A stretch of 64,000 nt of DNA from Bacillota bacterium. Lineage in GTDB: Bacteria; Bacillota; Clostridia; Lachnospirales; Lachnospiraceae. The notes beneath the pieces were generated by a model. It ran no database searches. It had not been told where the DNA came from and saw nothing but the letters and a program-made list of their open reading frames with translations. Position numbers and translations under genes: made by a program. The stretch lies in the NCBI GenBank assembly GCA_023399055.1, contig JAEWQV010000034.1:1-64000 (forward strand). The letters are read 5' to 3'. This document shows, one piece after another, positions 8,569 through 17,426 of the stretch (the stretch's first letter is position 1; every line of letters begins with the position of its first letter).

Positions 8569-10743
8569 TTGAAAAATCATATTATAACCTTTATAATCTT
8601 TGCATTATTAGCATCTTCTTTATTTTATTTTAATTATACGGAAGAAAGCATTGATTATTATAATAAAATGCTGCATATTGGTGAAGAAGATAGCAGTACA
8701 GAAATCATTGTCTCCATGGGCGAGTTTAGCCAGGACATGGTTTATACCATTTTTAAAAAATATTTGGACCAATATCAAGGAAGTTTGATTTGCCCAATAA
8801 TATCAAAAGAGTCAGGTAAAACGATATATACCAGATATGTATATTTTACTAATTCTGATTTTTTTAATAACCTTTTATTAGAAGAGGGAAATGTATTACA
8901 GGTTTCTGATAATGAATCCAATATGTATTTATCGACTCTTAATGGAAAAGAAAGTAATCAAATTGGAAAGATTGCTAATTTTAATGGTGAAAAACAATTT
9001 GAGTTTAGGACGCTGAAGAGCAGTAAATTATCAAATATGTTTGAAAGAAGTCTCATATTAAATTTAAAGGACTCTTCAAAAGTTGATTTATTCCTATTAG
9101 ATTTGCAAAAGGAAGGCATCAATGTTCAAAAAAAATTTGGGGCATCTCAGCTGGAAATAAAGCAATACAATCCATTTACGTCCTTAATGATTGTTAGTTT
9201 TTTGCTGTTAATCCTACTTATTTTTTATAAAATATTGAATTCCTATAAAAAAATTGCAGTTGAAAAAATGCTTGGTTATAGTAATTTAACAATTTGGTTA
9301 ATTAGAATTATCCCAATCGTATTAATTGAAATTATTGCCCTATTGGTAATCAGTATATTTTCGGTGTTTTTTTTACATAAAGTAAGTTACCCATTGTTAA
9401 TGAATTTTTTATATAAATCATATAAAAATTATGGAATCATGCTTATTGCTTCCATTTTATTCTTATCCATACCATTTATATATACAAAAAAAATTAGAAT
9501 TCTCAATATGCTTAAAAATAAAAAACCAACACATGAGATTATCTTATTTAACACTTTAGTTAAGACCTGTCTTATTGTTATGTTTTTGGTTTTAGCGGTA
9601 AATCAATATACTCATTTACAGATTATTAGAGCAAAATATCAAAGTTCCTATAGCAATTGGGAAAAAACAAAAGAATACGTGGTTTTGCCATCCGTAATGA
9701 ATGAAGATCCTACAAACTATAATCCTTTTTCAGACGAAGAAAAGAATAAAAATAAAAGTCTGTATTACACCTTTAATGAAAAAGGAGCGGTCCTGGCAGA
9801 CTTTAGTAATTTGATGCCAGATGCATATAAGCTTAATAAAATAAATTTACATGAAGCCTATAAACTTGATTTTGTTATTATAAATCCAAACTACCTTGAG
9901 TTATATCCAATTTTTGATGAACAGGGCAGTAAAGTGACAATTGAAGAAAGTGAGAGTTCTTATATTCTTCTTGTCCCTGCAAAGTATCATGATAGAGAAA
10001 GTGAAATAAGAGAGTTTTATAATCGTATTGCAAATCCATCTAAGGATACAGAACATAGTAGTAGTGAAGAAATAGAAAAGGATGAAAATGTTCACAGAAA
10101 TATTAAGATAATATGGTTAAAGGAGCAGCAAAGGTTTTTCTCCTATAGTTTAGAGATAGGTCTTAATGACGGGAATTGTGTAATTGATCCTGTTTTAAGT
10201 GTATTAACGGAGAGCAATGGTGTATTATCAGACTACAATAAAGTAGCAGGATATATGTCAAACCCACTTAAGATAAAAGTTAATAATCCTAATGACCCAA
10301 TAACTGAGATAAAAAACGAGTTTAAAAAATATTATGATTTAAGTGAGTTTGATTTTCCAGTAAAAGTAATCTATGATATTGTTGAATCTGAAGTAGAAGC
10401 AGCAAAAAATCAAGTTGAGTGGGTATCCTTAGTTATGGTGCTACTGATTGTTATGATTGGTGCAATTATTTTCCATAACGTTACTATTTATTATGAACAG
10501 AACAAACTGAAGTTGGCTATACAACAATTTCATGGCTATAAAATGTTTGATAAGTTTAGCGGTTACCTATTAGGATTGTTATCAAGTTGGGCAGTTATAT
10601 TTCCAATATCTATTATTATAAATAGAAGAATAACAATGTTAGCAACCGTGGCTGTATTGCTGATGTTTGAAATTATAGTATCAACTATTATGTTTTCTAT
10701 TGTTGAAAAGAGAAAAATTCTTACTATAACAAAGAGAGGTTGA
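8569..10743 (+). CDS. Bacteriocin-associated integral membrane protein (DUF1430-like)
   Basis: This 724-residue protein has one N-terminal membrane segment, a first extracytoplasmic domain (about 30-205), four membrane segments (about 207-345), a second extracytoplasmic domain (about 350-610) and three C-terminal segments. This is the layout of the seven/eight-pass putative immunity proteins found with lactococcin 972-type bacteriocins. It resembles a fused pair of FtsX-like permease halves and should work with the ATPase encoded 4 bp downstream. Translation starts at a TTG after AAAGGAGA. It probably gives self-immunity or exports the peptide; which of the two is not settled for this family. 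Confidence 0.85.
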   Translation: MKNHIITFIIFALLASSLFYFNYTEESIDYYNKMLHIGEEDSSTEIIVSMGEFSQDMVYTIFKKYLDQYQGSLICPIISKESGKTIYTRYVYFTNSDFFNNLLLEEGNVLQVSDNESNMYLSTLNGKESNQIGKIANFNGEKQFEFRTLKSSKLSNMFERSLILNLKDSSKVDLFLLDLQKEGINVQKKFGASQLEIKQYNPFTSLMIVSFLLLILLIFYKILNSYKKIAVEKMLGYSNLTIWLIRIIPIVLIEIIALLVISIFSVFFLHKVSYPLLMNFLYKSYKNYGIMLIASILFLSIPFIYTKKIRILNMLKNKKPTHEIILFNTLVKTCLIVMFLVLAVNQYTHLQIIRAKYQSSYSNWEKTKEYVVLPSVMNEDPTNYNPFSDEEKNKNKSLYYTFNEKGAVLADFSNLMPDAYKLNKINLHEAYKLDFVIINPNYLELYPIFDEQGSKVTIEESESSYILLVPAKYHDRESEIREFYNRIANPSKDTEHSSSEEIEKDENVHRNIKIIWLKEQQRFFSYSLEIGLNDGNCVIDPVLSVLTESNGVLSDYNKVAGYMSNPLKIKVNNPNDPITEIKNEFKKYYDLSEFDFPVKVIYDIVESEVEAAKNQVEWVSLVMVLLIVMIGAIIFHNVTIYYEQNKLKLAIQQFHGYKMFDKFSGYLLGLLSSWAVIFPISIIINRRITMLATVAVLLMFEIIVSTIMFSIVEKRKILTITKRG

Positions 10744-10747
10744 GAGA

Positions 10748-11386
10748 ATGTCCATGATTAAGATACAAGATATAACAAAAAAATATGGTGAAAAGACGAT
10801 ATTAAACAAATTTAGCCTTGAGATAGAGCAAGGAGAGTTTATATCGATTATGGGCGAAAGTGGCAGTGGTAAGAGTACACTTTTAAATATAGTTGGGTTA
10901 CTGGAAAAGTTTGATTCGGGTACACTAACTATAGATGACAAAACAAATATTCCACCTGGCAGTAGTAAGGCAAATAAGTTACTACGGGAATCTATCAGTT
11001 ATCTATTTCAAAATTTTGCGTTAATCGATGAGGAAAGTGTGGAAAGTAATCTAGACCTTGCCTTAAGATATATAAAAAGTAATGCTAAAGAGAAAAAACA
11101 AAAAATTGAGGATACATTGGATTATGTGGGGCTGAAAGGTTTTTCGAAGCGTAAAATATTTGAGTTAAGCGGTGGTGAACAACAAAGGGTAGCTGTAGCT
11201 AGAATTATGTTAAAACCATCAAAAATTATATTGGCAGACGAACCAACGGGGTCTTTAGATGAAAAGAATCGAGATTTAATCTTAGACCTTTTGGTGAATT
11301 TAAATAAACAAGGTAAAACAATTGTTGTAGTAACCCATGATAAGGTAGTAGCCCGGCGGAGCAATCGAATTATTTATTTAAATTAA
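10748..11386 (+). CDS. Bacteriocin-cluster ABC ATPase (lactococcin 972 group)
   Basis: A 212-residue ATPase with Walker A GESGSGKST, Q-loop SYLFQNFALI, signature LSGGEQQR, Walker B ILADEPTGSLD and the switch histidine in VTHDK. The family is that of MacB-like ATPases found with lactococcin 972-type operons. The gene lies 4 bp after the DUF1430-like gene and is the last of the cassette; a strong hairpin follows. Confidence 0.9.
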   Translation: MSMIKIQDITKKYGEKTILNKFSLEIEQGEFISIMGESGSGKSTLLNIVGLLEKFDSGTLTIDDKTNIPPGSSKANKLLRESISYLFQNFALIDEESVESNLDLALRYIKSNAKEKKQKIEDTLDYVGLKGFSKRKIFELSGGEQQRVAVARIMLKPSKIILADEPTGSLDEKNRDLILDLLVNLNKQGKTIVVVTHDKVVARRSNRIIYLN

Positions 11387-11469
11387 ATTATAAGTATCTA
11401 GATTTTATTTATATTTACATCTTAGTATAGATTTTCGTTATTATATTTTTTAGTACTTATATTGTAATA

Positions 11470-11512
11470 GGGAGTTTATGAGGAGCGAAAGTGTACTCTA
11501 ACATAAACTCCT
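11470..11512. terminator. Terminator between convergent bacteriocin and pfp genes
   Basis: The arms AGGAGTTTATG-like (11471-11480) and CATAAACTCC (11502-11511) enclose a second small GAG/CTC pairing, and a T/A-rich stretch follows. It lies between two convergent genes and probably stops transcription from both sides. Confidence 0.75.
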
Positions 11513-11533
11513 TATTATATTTTTAACGTTTAT

Positions 11534-12748
11534 TTACTTCTGTAACAACTTTTCTGCTCTTGGTGCCCTAAGCATACTGGCTTCTGGCATATCACAACCA
11601 AGTAGTGGCTGTAAGTAATATTTAAAGGCATCTGTTACGTTATTGCCTTTTGCATTTATAAAATTGTCCGGCATCAGCTTAGTTTTTCCAGCAACCTGTG
11701 CAAGAGGTGTCATTTTATAATCCACCGAATAATAACCGGTTCTGTGAATGGTTATCGAACCATCAACATTATGCCAGATGGCAAACTGTGCGGCCTTTTC
11801 TCCAACCTCTCTGGCTTCATGTTGGTCAATTGGAGAAGTACAACCCATGAAAGAACGCTGCAGATAACCGAGGGTATCCGATCTAACTCTGCTTATTCCA
11901 AGCTTATTCTTAATTTCCTGGGTAAGAAGATCACCTAAAGCGCCGGTTCCGGAAAGCTGGGCATTTCCATGGGAATCCTTTTCGCTCTTAACTAATTTAG
12001 TTACAATGGGAACACCGTTCTCGTCCTGAATACCTTCTGATACTGCAATGATGCATCGACCAAAACGCGCATATACATCTTTAACATCCATGAGGAAGTT
12101 ATCAATATTAAAGTGGCGCTCAGGGAGGTAAATAAGATGTGGTCCGTCATCGGGATATTTTTTTGCAATGGATGCGGCAGCAGTTAAAAAGCCTGCGTGT
12201 CTTCCCATTACTACTCCAATGTGTACACCGGGCAGGGCTCTATTGTCTAAGTTTAAGCCAATAAAGGACTGGGCAACAAATTTAGCAGCAGAGGGATAAC
12301 CGGGGGTGTGATCGTTAACTAGTAAATCATTATCAATGGTTTTTGGAATATGTATGGCGCGAAACTCATAGCCTGAGGTTTCCGCCTGCTCATTAACAAT
12401 ACGAACGGTGTCAGCGGAATCATTTCCGCCAATATAGAAAAAGTATCGCACGCCATGTGCTTTAAATACATGGAAAATTTCCTTGCAATAAGCCGTATCT
12501 GGTTTGTCTCTGGTAGAAAAAAGTGCGGAGGAAGGGGTGATTGCCACTTGCTCCAGATTATGAGTGGTTTCCTGTGTAAGATCCAGAAAATCCTCGTTGA
12601 TGATTCCTGCCACACCGTTAATCGCACCATATACCTTTGTTATCTGCGGAAACTTCCTGGATTCCAGCACGGCGCCGACCAGGGATTGATTAATTACTGC
12701 GGTGGGGCCACCACCTTGTGCTACAACAACTTTTCCCTCAAGTACCAT
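11534..12748 (-). CDS. pfp: Pyrophosphate-dependent 6-phosphofructokinase
   Basis: The 404-residue enzyme converts fructose 6-phosphate to fructose 1,6-bisphosphate, probably with pyrophosphate as donor. The phosphate-donor loop reads GGNDS (residues 107-111), with Asp where ATP enzymes have Gly, and the catalytic loop reads PKTIDND (135-141), with the Lys that marks pyrophosphate users; the catalytic Asp is D139. MGRHAGF binds the substrate. The enzyme acts in the cytoplasm in glycolysis and would spare ATP in a fermenting anaerobe. It is monocistronic. The ribosome site AAAGGAG is about 12 bases from the ATG, a longer gap than usual. Confidence 0.93.
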   Translation of the reverse strand: MVLEGKVVVAQGGGPTAVINQSLVGAVLESRKFPQITKVYGAINGVAGIINEDFLDLTQETTHNLEQVAITPSSALFSTRDKPDTAYCKEIFHVFKAHGVRYFFYIGGNDSADTVRIVNEQAETSGYEFRAIHIPKTIDNDLLVNDHTPGYPSAAKFVAQSFIGLNLDNRALPGVHIGVVMGRHAGFLTAAASIAKKYPDDGPHLIYLPERHFNIDNFLMDVKDVYARFGRCIIAVSEGIQDENGVPIVTKLVKSEKDSHGNAQLSGTGALGDLLTQEIKNKLGISRVRSDTLGYLQRSFMGCTSPIDQHEAREVGEKAAQFAIWHNVDGSITIHRTGYYSVDYKMTPLAQVAGKTKLMPDNFINAKGNNVTDAFKYYLQPLLGCDMPEASMLRAPRAEKLLQK

Positions 12749-12996
12749 ACAATTACTTCTCTCCTTTTCTTTAATTGAATCATAGTGTAAAAAGTTCGCA
12801 TCAACCTTTGTCTAATCCAATTACTGATAAAGACAGAGATCTGAATTTATCTGGAGTATAATTGCCTGAGTATTGAGTTATTCGTTAGCTAACCTGTTTT
12901 TCATAAACCCCAGAAAGCAGGCTAGCATTCAGAAGTAATCAATATAAGGTATTGTACCATAGAATGGTAATTAATGTAAACACAAACCGTTATTAT

Positions 12997-13791
12997 CTAC
13001 ATTCTGGCAATCATCAGATTACTGGAGGAGTAGCGCTTTAACCCACGGTAAAAAATAAAAAAGGCTAATAGGGAAATCCCAATGGTAAATCCAGTCAGAT
13101 AGAGGAAAGAAAGCAAGTGAAACTTTAAAATAAGTTTTACAGGAAGATATACAATCATTCCCACAGGTAAAACAGTAAAAAGCAAAATTCGAACTACACC
13201 TTTAAAGATTCCATCTGGATAGGTTGAGAAATTAATAATTAGACCATTGAGGTTATCCGAAATTAGGTCACCTCGGACCAGCCAGAAGGAGATACTTTCG
13301 GTAATAACAGCAAAAGCAGTCATGATAATAGCTCCCATAATACTATAAATGGTAAACCATAAAAGATTACCAATACTAAATTGAAAGATGATTACGATTA
13401 GGTAGCCATAAACAACATCGCCAATTGCAGCAGAACTGGTTCTGGAAGTGATAGCACTTAGTAGAACATTCTTAGGCTGAACCAGAAAAGCGTCTAGTTT
13501 CCCGTTAATGATTAAGTCGGAAAGCAAAAAGGCTCCAGTGAAAAAGACATGAGCAAAACCAAAGGTTCCGGCAGCCAGCCCCCATAGGAGCATTACTTCA
13601 TTAATGGAATAACCGCCAATATCACTTTTAAGACTAAATAAGAGAAGCCACTGAATGATAAAGGTAGCATTATTTAATACCATAAAGCTAACATACATCA
13701 GAAAGCTTACACGGTTTGTCATCTCTCGCATAATATTATAACGAACTGAAAGAAGCATAACCTTACATTGATTTTTAACCGCCGTTAACAT
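12997..13791 (-). CDS. ABC-2 type permease, third gene of exporter operon
   Basis: A 264-residue protein with six predicted membrane segments and no extracytoplasmic domain, of the ABC-2 family (DUF990-like) that occurs as paired permeases beside one ATPase. The motif-rich part around residues 75-110 (GFAHVFFTGAFLLSDLIING, then KLDAFLVQP) is typical of this family. It overlaps the upstream permease gene by 17 bases. The substrate is unknown; related systems export drugs or other toxic compounds. Confidence 0.85.
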   Translation of the reverse strand: MLTAVKNQCKVMLLSVRYNIMREMTNRVSFLMYVSFMVLNNATFIIQWLLLFSLKSDIGGYSINEVMLLWGLAAGTFGFAHVFFTGAFLLSDLIINGKLDAFLVQPKNVLLSAITSRTSSAAIGDVVYGYLIVIIFQFSIGNLLWFTIYSIMGAIIMTAFAVITESISFWLVRGDLISDNLNGLIINFSTYPDGIFKGVVRILLFTVLPVGMIVYLPVKLILKFHLLSFLYLTGFTIGISLLAFFIFYRGLKRYSSSNLMIARM

Positions 13792-14566
13792 TTAATTTCT
13801 TCACTCCTCTCTGAAATAACAAAAATAAGAATAAACCAGTAATAGTGAAATATAGTATCTGTGCTGTTAAGGTGGATAGGAATACCTCATTACTATAGTC
13901 TATGGTAAGTTTAGCAGGTGCATAGGTGATTACATAGATTGGAGAAGAACGAATAATAGGTTGCGCCCACGCGGGGAACATTTCAACTGGAAATAACATA
14001 CCGATAACAATGATAAGCTTATCAAAAATCCAGTGAAAGGGCAGAGAATCCTCAATCCAAAAGGATAGAACACTAATTAACATACGGATTACAGCCTGAA
14101 TCATAATACCAAAGAAACCGGAAATAAGAATAAAGGGAAGTTTATTAAGTTGAAAACCCTCAAGGCTGCCTACAAAGAAATATCCGATGGATATGCCAAC
14201 AACGATGAAGAGAAGCAATTTAATTACTATTTCACCTAAATATTTTGAGATTACAAAAAGGATATAGTGATAGGGCTTATTGATACCATAAGCAATAGTT
14301 CCGCTTTTAATATCCGTAGTAATCTGGGCGGTTAAACTCCTGCTGCGGCTGCCAAACCATAATACCTCGGTTAAAATTACATACCAGATCATCTGCTCCA
14401 TAGAATAGCCATTAATTAGATTGGTGGAATCTGAATATAGATATTGCCATAAGCAGAGGAATACAAACATAAGCATAAAGAAGCTGATAAAGCCCAGCAG
14501 GATATTCATAACATATTGCAGGCTTTCCATCAAAGTTGCTTTAAAGATAAAGACATATTTTTTCAA
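13775..14566 (-). CDS. ABC-2 type permease, second gene of exporter operon
   Basis: A 263-residue membrane protein with six predicted helices, related in layout to the next gene. The family element SGTIAYGINKP (about residues 91-101) parallels NGKLDAFLVQP in its partner, so the two probably form a heterodimeric channel. It overlaps the ATPase gene by 4 bases and the next permease gene by 17, a tightly coupled operon. Confidence 0.85.
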   Translation of the reverse strand: MKKYVFIFKATLMESLQYVMNILLGFISFFMLMFVFLCLWQYLYSDSTNLINGYSMEQMIWYVILTEVLWFGSRSRSLTAQITTDIKSGTIAYGINKPYHYILFVISKYLGEIVIKLLLFIVVGISIGYFFVGSLEGFQLNKLPFILISGFFGIMIQAVIRMLISVLSFWIEDSLPFHWIFDKLIIVIGMLFPVEMFPAWAQPIIRSSPIYVITYAPAKLTIDYSNEVFLSTLTAQILYFTITGLFLFLLFQRGVKKLNVNGG

Positions 14567-15561
14567 GCCATCCCTCCTGTTCCAGCTCTATTTTCCTTGT
14601 ATATTTCGGTAATAATATTTTCCAAAGGAATATTTGAAATATTAATATCCAAGATTTGTTCTGAGTCAATCAGCTTAAGAACATCAGTTATTGTTTTCTT
14701 AGAAGTATCTATTTCAAGCTTCAAATGATTTCCTTTACTCTTTAACACTGTAATCCCGTCCGCCCCAGAGAAGTCCGTTATTTCTGTTAGTTTAAGCTCT
14801 ATAATCTTCTTGTTTAAATAATGGTATTTAATGTTTTCCATGGAATCGTCCAGTACGATACGGCCATGGTTAACAATGATAATTCGTTTGCATAATTTCT
14901 CAATATCGCCAATATCATGACTGGTCAAGAAGATTGTTGTTTTATATTCCTTATTCATTCGTTTAATCAAAGAACGGATATTCTCTTTAACAACTGGATC
15001 AAGCCCAATAGTAGGTTCATCTAAGAAGAGTACCTTAGGTCTGTGAATTAAGGAGGCAACGATTTCGCAACGTATTCTCTGGCCCAGGGAGAGATTACGA
15101 ACTGGGGTGTTAAGAAAGCTATCAAGCTCAAAAACAGCTTTTAATTCCTCAATTCTATCCTCCACTTCTTGATTAGGCAGGTCATAGATAGCTCCGAAGA
15201 ATTTGAAGTTATCATAAGGGGTTAAATGGGTCCAGAGCTGTTCCTTCTGTCCAAACACGGTGCCAATTTGATGAGCCAGCTGTTTTCTGCTGGCTTTAGG
15301 ATCAAGACTCTGCACCCTTGCATTACCTTGGTCTGGATAAAGAATTCCAGTAAGCATTTTAATCGTGGTACTCTTACCTGCTCCGTTTGGTCCAATAAAG
15401 GCAAGGATTTCTCCTGGTTCCACTTGAAAGCTAATTTGATCTACTGCGGTAATGCTTTGATACTTTGGATGAAACAAGGACTTCATGCTCCCCCGAAAGC
15501 CCTTCTCCTTTGTTTTCACCCGAAAGGTTTTTGATAACTGACTTACTTCGATTGCGTTCAT
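14563..15561 (-). CDS. ABC transporter ATP-binding protein of exporter operon
   Basis: A 332-residue ATPase with Walker A GPNGAGKST, signature LSLGQR, Walker B VLFLDEPTIGLD and the switch histidine in LTSHD. The C-terminal 90 residues are an added domain typical of the drug-export and DUF990-linked ATPases. It is the first gene of a three-gene operon. A terminator hairpin ends 33 bases before its start codon, and a leader peptide lies upstream, so expression is probably controlled by transcription attenuation. The ribosome site GAAGGGA lies 8-10 bases before the ATG. Confidence 0.9.
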   Translation of the reverse strand: MNAIEVSQLSKTFRVKTKEKGFRGSMKSLFHPKYQSITAVDQISFQVEPGEILAFIGPNGAGKSTTIKMLTGILYPDQGNARVQSLDPKASRKQLAHQIGTVFGQKEQLWTHLTPYDNFKFFGAIYDLPNQEVEDRIEELKAVFELDSFLNTPVRNLSLGQRIRCEIVASLIHRPKVLFLDEPTIGLDPVVKENIRSLIKRMNKEYKTTIFLTSHDIGDIEKLCKRIIIVNHGRIVLDDSMENIKYHYLNKKIIELKLTEITDFSGADGITVLKSKGNHLKLEIDTSKKTITDVLKLIDSEQILDINISNIPLENIITEIYKENRAGTGGMA

Positions 15562-15594
15562 ACTACATCGTTCCCTTCATAATGTTTTGTGTAT

Positions 15595-15639
15595 AAAAAA
15601 ACGCCTTGTATAATATCCAATGGACTATTATGCAAGGCG
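15595..15639 (-). terminator. Attenuator terminator hairpin in the ABC exporter leader
   Basis: Read on the minus strand, CGCCTTGCATAATA pairs with TATTATACAAGGCG (one mismatch), giving a 14-bp stem followed by seven Ts (15601-15595). It lies between the leader promoter and the ATPase start codon, so it acts before the operon and not after a gene. The 5' arm can instead pair with an upstream segment (see the anti-terminator entry). Confidence 0.85.
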
Positions 15640-15730
15640 GTTTGTTATATATAAATAAACTTATCCGTTATGCATAACTACAAGAAATAAAACCGCTTGC
15701 AGCTATGCGAACAGGCTACAAGTGAAGCGG
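15626..15730 (-). promoter_or_regulatory. Mutually exclusive leader hairpins (anti-terminator)
   Basis: On the minus strand four segments can be seen. Segment 1 (15730-15721, CCGCTTCACT) pairs with segment 2 (15700-15693, around GCAAGCGG). Segment 2, read as GCAAGCGGTTT (15700-15690), is also almost perfectly complementary to segment 3, AAACCGCCTTGC (15643-15632), with a single bulged C. Segment 3 is the 5' arm of the terminator, whose 3' arm is segment 4 (15615-15602). Pairing 1:2 allows termination by 3:4; pairing 2:3 prevents it. Segment 1 overlaps the last codons of the leader peptide, so a ribosome stalled there would favour read-through. Confidence 0.8.
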
Positions 15731-15781
15731 CTGAATGACTTGAGGAATGCAAATGACAAGAATAAGATTAAAAGATTTCAT
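15716..15781 (-). CDS. 21-residue leader peptide of the ABC exporter attenuator
   Basis: On the minus strand, TTAGGAGA is followed six bases later by ATG and an open frame of 21 codons that ends in TAG inside hairpin segment 1. The peptide starts MKSFNLILV and ends IQPLHL; it is rich in Ile, Leu and Val. There is no run of one codon such as amino-acid biosynthesis leaders have, so a drug-stalling or peptide-sensing mechanism is more likely than amino-acid starvation. It starts about 24 bases after the predicted transcription start. Confidence 0.75.
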   Translation of the reverse strand: MKSFNLILVICIPQVIQPLHL

Positions 15782-15811
15782 TTATGGTCTCCTAAAAGAT
15801 AAATTTTTCCT

Positions 15812-15840
15812 AGTCTATCACAACAATTATTTCCAGTCAA
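15812..15840 (-). promoter_or_regulatory. Promoter of the ABC exporter leader
   Basis: On the minus strand, TTGACT (15840-15835) and TAGACT (15817-15812) are separated by 17 bp, and a TG one base before the -10 makes it an extended -10 promoter. Transcription should begin near 15805, giving a leader of about 245 bases. Confidence 0.7.
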
Positions 15841-16082
15841 GAGGGAAAATAAATTTGTTTAGTTATAATTCGTCAGGAAAAAACAGCATCTTGCATTTTA
15901 CAACAGTTCATGTAAAATATAAACAGAATATAAAAAAAGTATAAACAAATTAAGAAATATAGAATTGGGCAGAACCAGGGTTACGTATCATATTAGATTA
16001 CAAAGAGAATTATAATTCTACTTTGGAAATATAATGATAGTGGCCCTAAGGTTACAGTTACATGAGAGACATGGGGGTTACT

Positions 16083-17207
16083 ATGGTTGAAATAAGAGAA
16101 GTCACGACAAAAAAAGAGCAAAAGATATTTGCTACATTTCCAGCAAAGCTTTATAAGAAGATACCGCAAGCAATACCAGATTTAATCCTTGATGAGATTA
16201 ATACCTTTAATCCTAAGAAGAACCCTGCCTACGATTATTGCAGTGTGAAGCAGTTTCTGGCCTACAAAGAAGGAAAATGTGTTGGTAGAATAGCGGCCAT
16301 CATCAGCCATGCAGCAAATCTAAAATGGGAGACGAAAAGAATTCGCTTTTCCAGAGTTGATTTTATAGATGATTATGAAGTATCAGCTGCTTTGTTTGAG
16401 GCTGTTGAAGATTGGGGACGTTCCCTGGGATTAGCAGAAATTCATGGACCCATTGGATTTAGTGATATGGATCAGCAGGGAATGTTAGTTGATGGTTTTA
16501 AAGAAGAAAGTATGTTTATTACAATCTATAATCATCCTTATTATGTTCAACATTTAGAAAAGCTTGGATATGGGAAAGATATTGACTGGATGGAATTTAA
16601 AGTTACTATTCCCAAGGAAGCCGACGAGAGGATGAATAAGCTGTCCGAAGCAGTTCTTAAGAGATCAAAAATAACACTTGTTGAAGTAAAGAGCAGAAGC
16701 GAGATAAAGGCTTATATTCCCCAAGTGCTGGAACTGCTTAACATATGCTATAGTCACTTATATGGAACAGTGAATTTAACTGAAGCACAAATTCAAAAAT
16801 ATGTTAATGAGTATATTATGTTGATAAATCCCGAATATGTGAAGTTACTTGTGGATGAAAACAAGGAGCTGATTGGATTTGGACTTGGTATGCCGTCCTT
16901 AAGTAAAGCAGTGAAAAAAAGTGGTGGCAGATTATTTCCTTTTGGCTGGTATCACATAATGCGTGCACCTTATGCAAAAACTAAGATACTGGATCTTTAT
17001 CTGGTAGGTGTACTTCCAAAATATCAAAACAAAGGTCTTACGGCAGCATTATTAAATTCTATGTCTGCGTCAGCAAGAAAGAATGGTCTAATGTATGCGG
17101 AGACAGGTCCTGAGCTAGAAACAAATCATCAGGTGCAGTCTTTATGGAAACACTATGAGGCAGTCAATCATAAGCGGAGGCGCTGCTATATTAAAAAATT
17201 GGCCTAA
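16083..17207 (+). CDS. GNAT-like acetyltransferase family protein (YghO-like)
   Basis: A 374-residue protein that opens with the pattern EVTTKKEQKIFATFPAKLY and later has VGRIAAII, both typical of the YghO-like family. An N-acetyltransferase-like C-terminal domain includes LVGVLPKYQNKGLTAALL, the acetyl-CoA-binding region. The substrate is unknown. I place the start at 16083, after a GGGGG stretch; in-frame ATGs at 16062 and 16071 would add up to seven residues. It is transcribed divergently from the ABC exporter operon. Confidence 0.8.
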   Translation: MVEIREVTTKKEQKIFATFPAKLYKKIPQAIPDLILDEINTFNPKKNPAYDYCSVKQFLAYKEGKCVGRIAAIISHAANLKWETKRIRFSRVDFIDDYEVSAALFEAVEDWGRSLGLAEIHGPIGFSDMDQQGMLVDGFKEESMFITIYNHPYYVQHLEKLGYGKDIDWMEFKVTIPKEADERMNKLSEAVLKRSKITLVEVKSRSEIKAYIPQVLELLNICYSHLYGTVNLTEAQIQKYVNEYIMLINPEYVKLLVDENKELIGFGLGMPSLSKAVKKSGGRLFPFGWYHIMRAPYAKTKILDLYLVGVLPKYQNKGLTAALLNSMSASARKNGLMYAETGPELETNHQVQSLWKHYEAVNHKRRRCYIKKLA

Positions 17208-17426
17208 TGGATAAGGATAGTTAATTAGTAGCGAAGTAAATTTAGGAACCTTACCATATTTTGCATCGTCTAATTATCGATAGGTATAAATTAGTTTTTA
17301 GTAATAATATGAGTAATTATGACTCTATGAACTATAATATTGTATAGAAAATAATGAATTTGGCTAATAAATTATTATAATAGTTAGTTGAACAATTGCT
17401 CAAATTATTAAGATTAGGAGGTTTCT

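Noticed and set aside
15747..15944. 65-codon open frame on the plus strand
   Set aside because: It lies over the promoter and leader peptide of the ABC exporter on the other strand, lacks a ribosome site and has no recognisable content.
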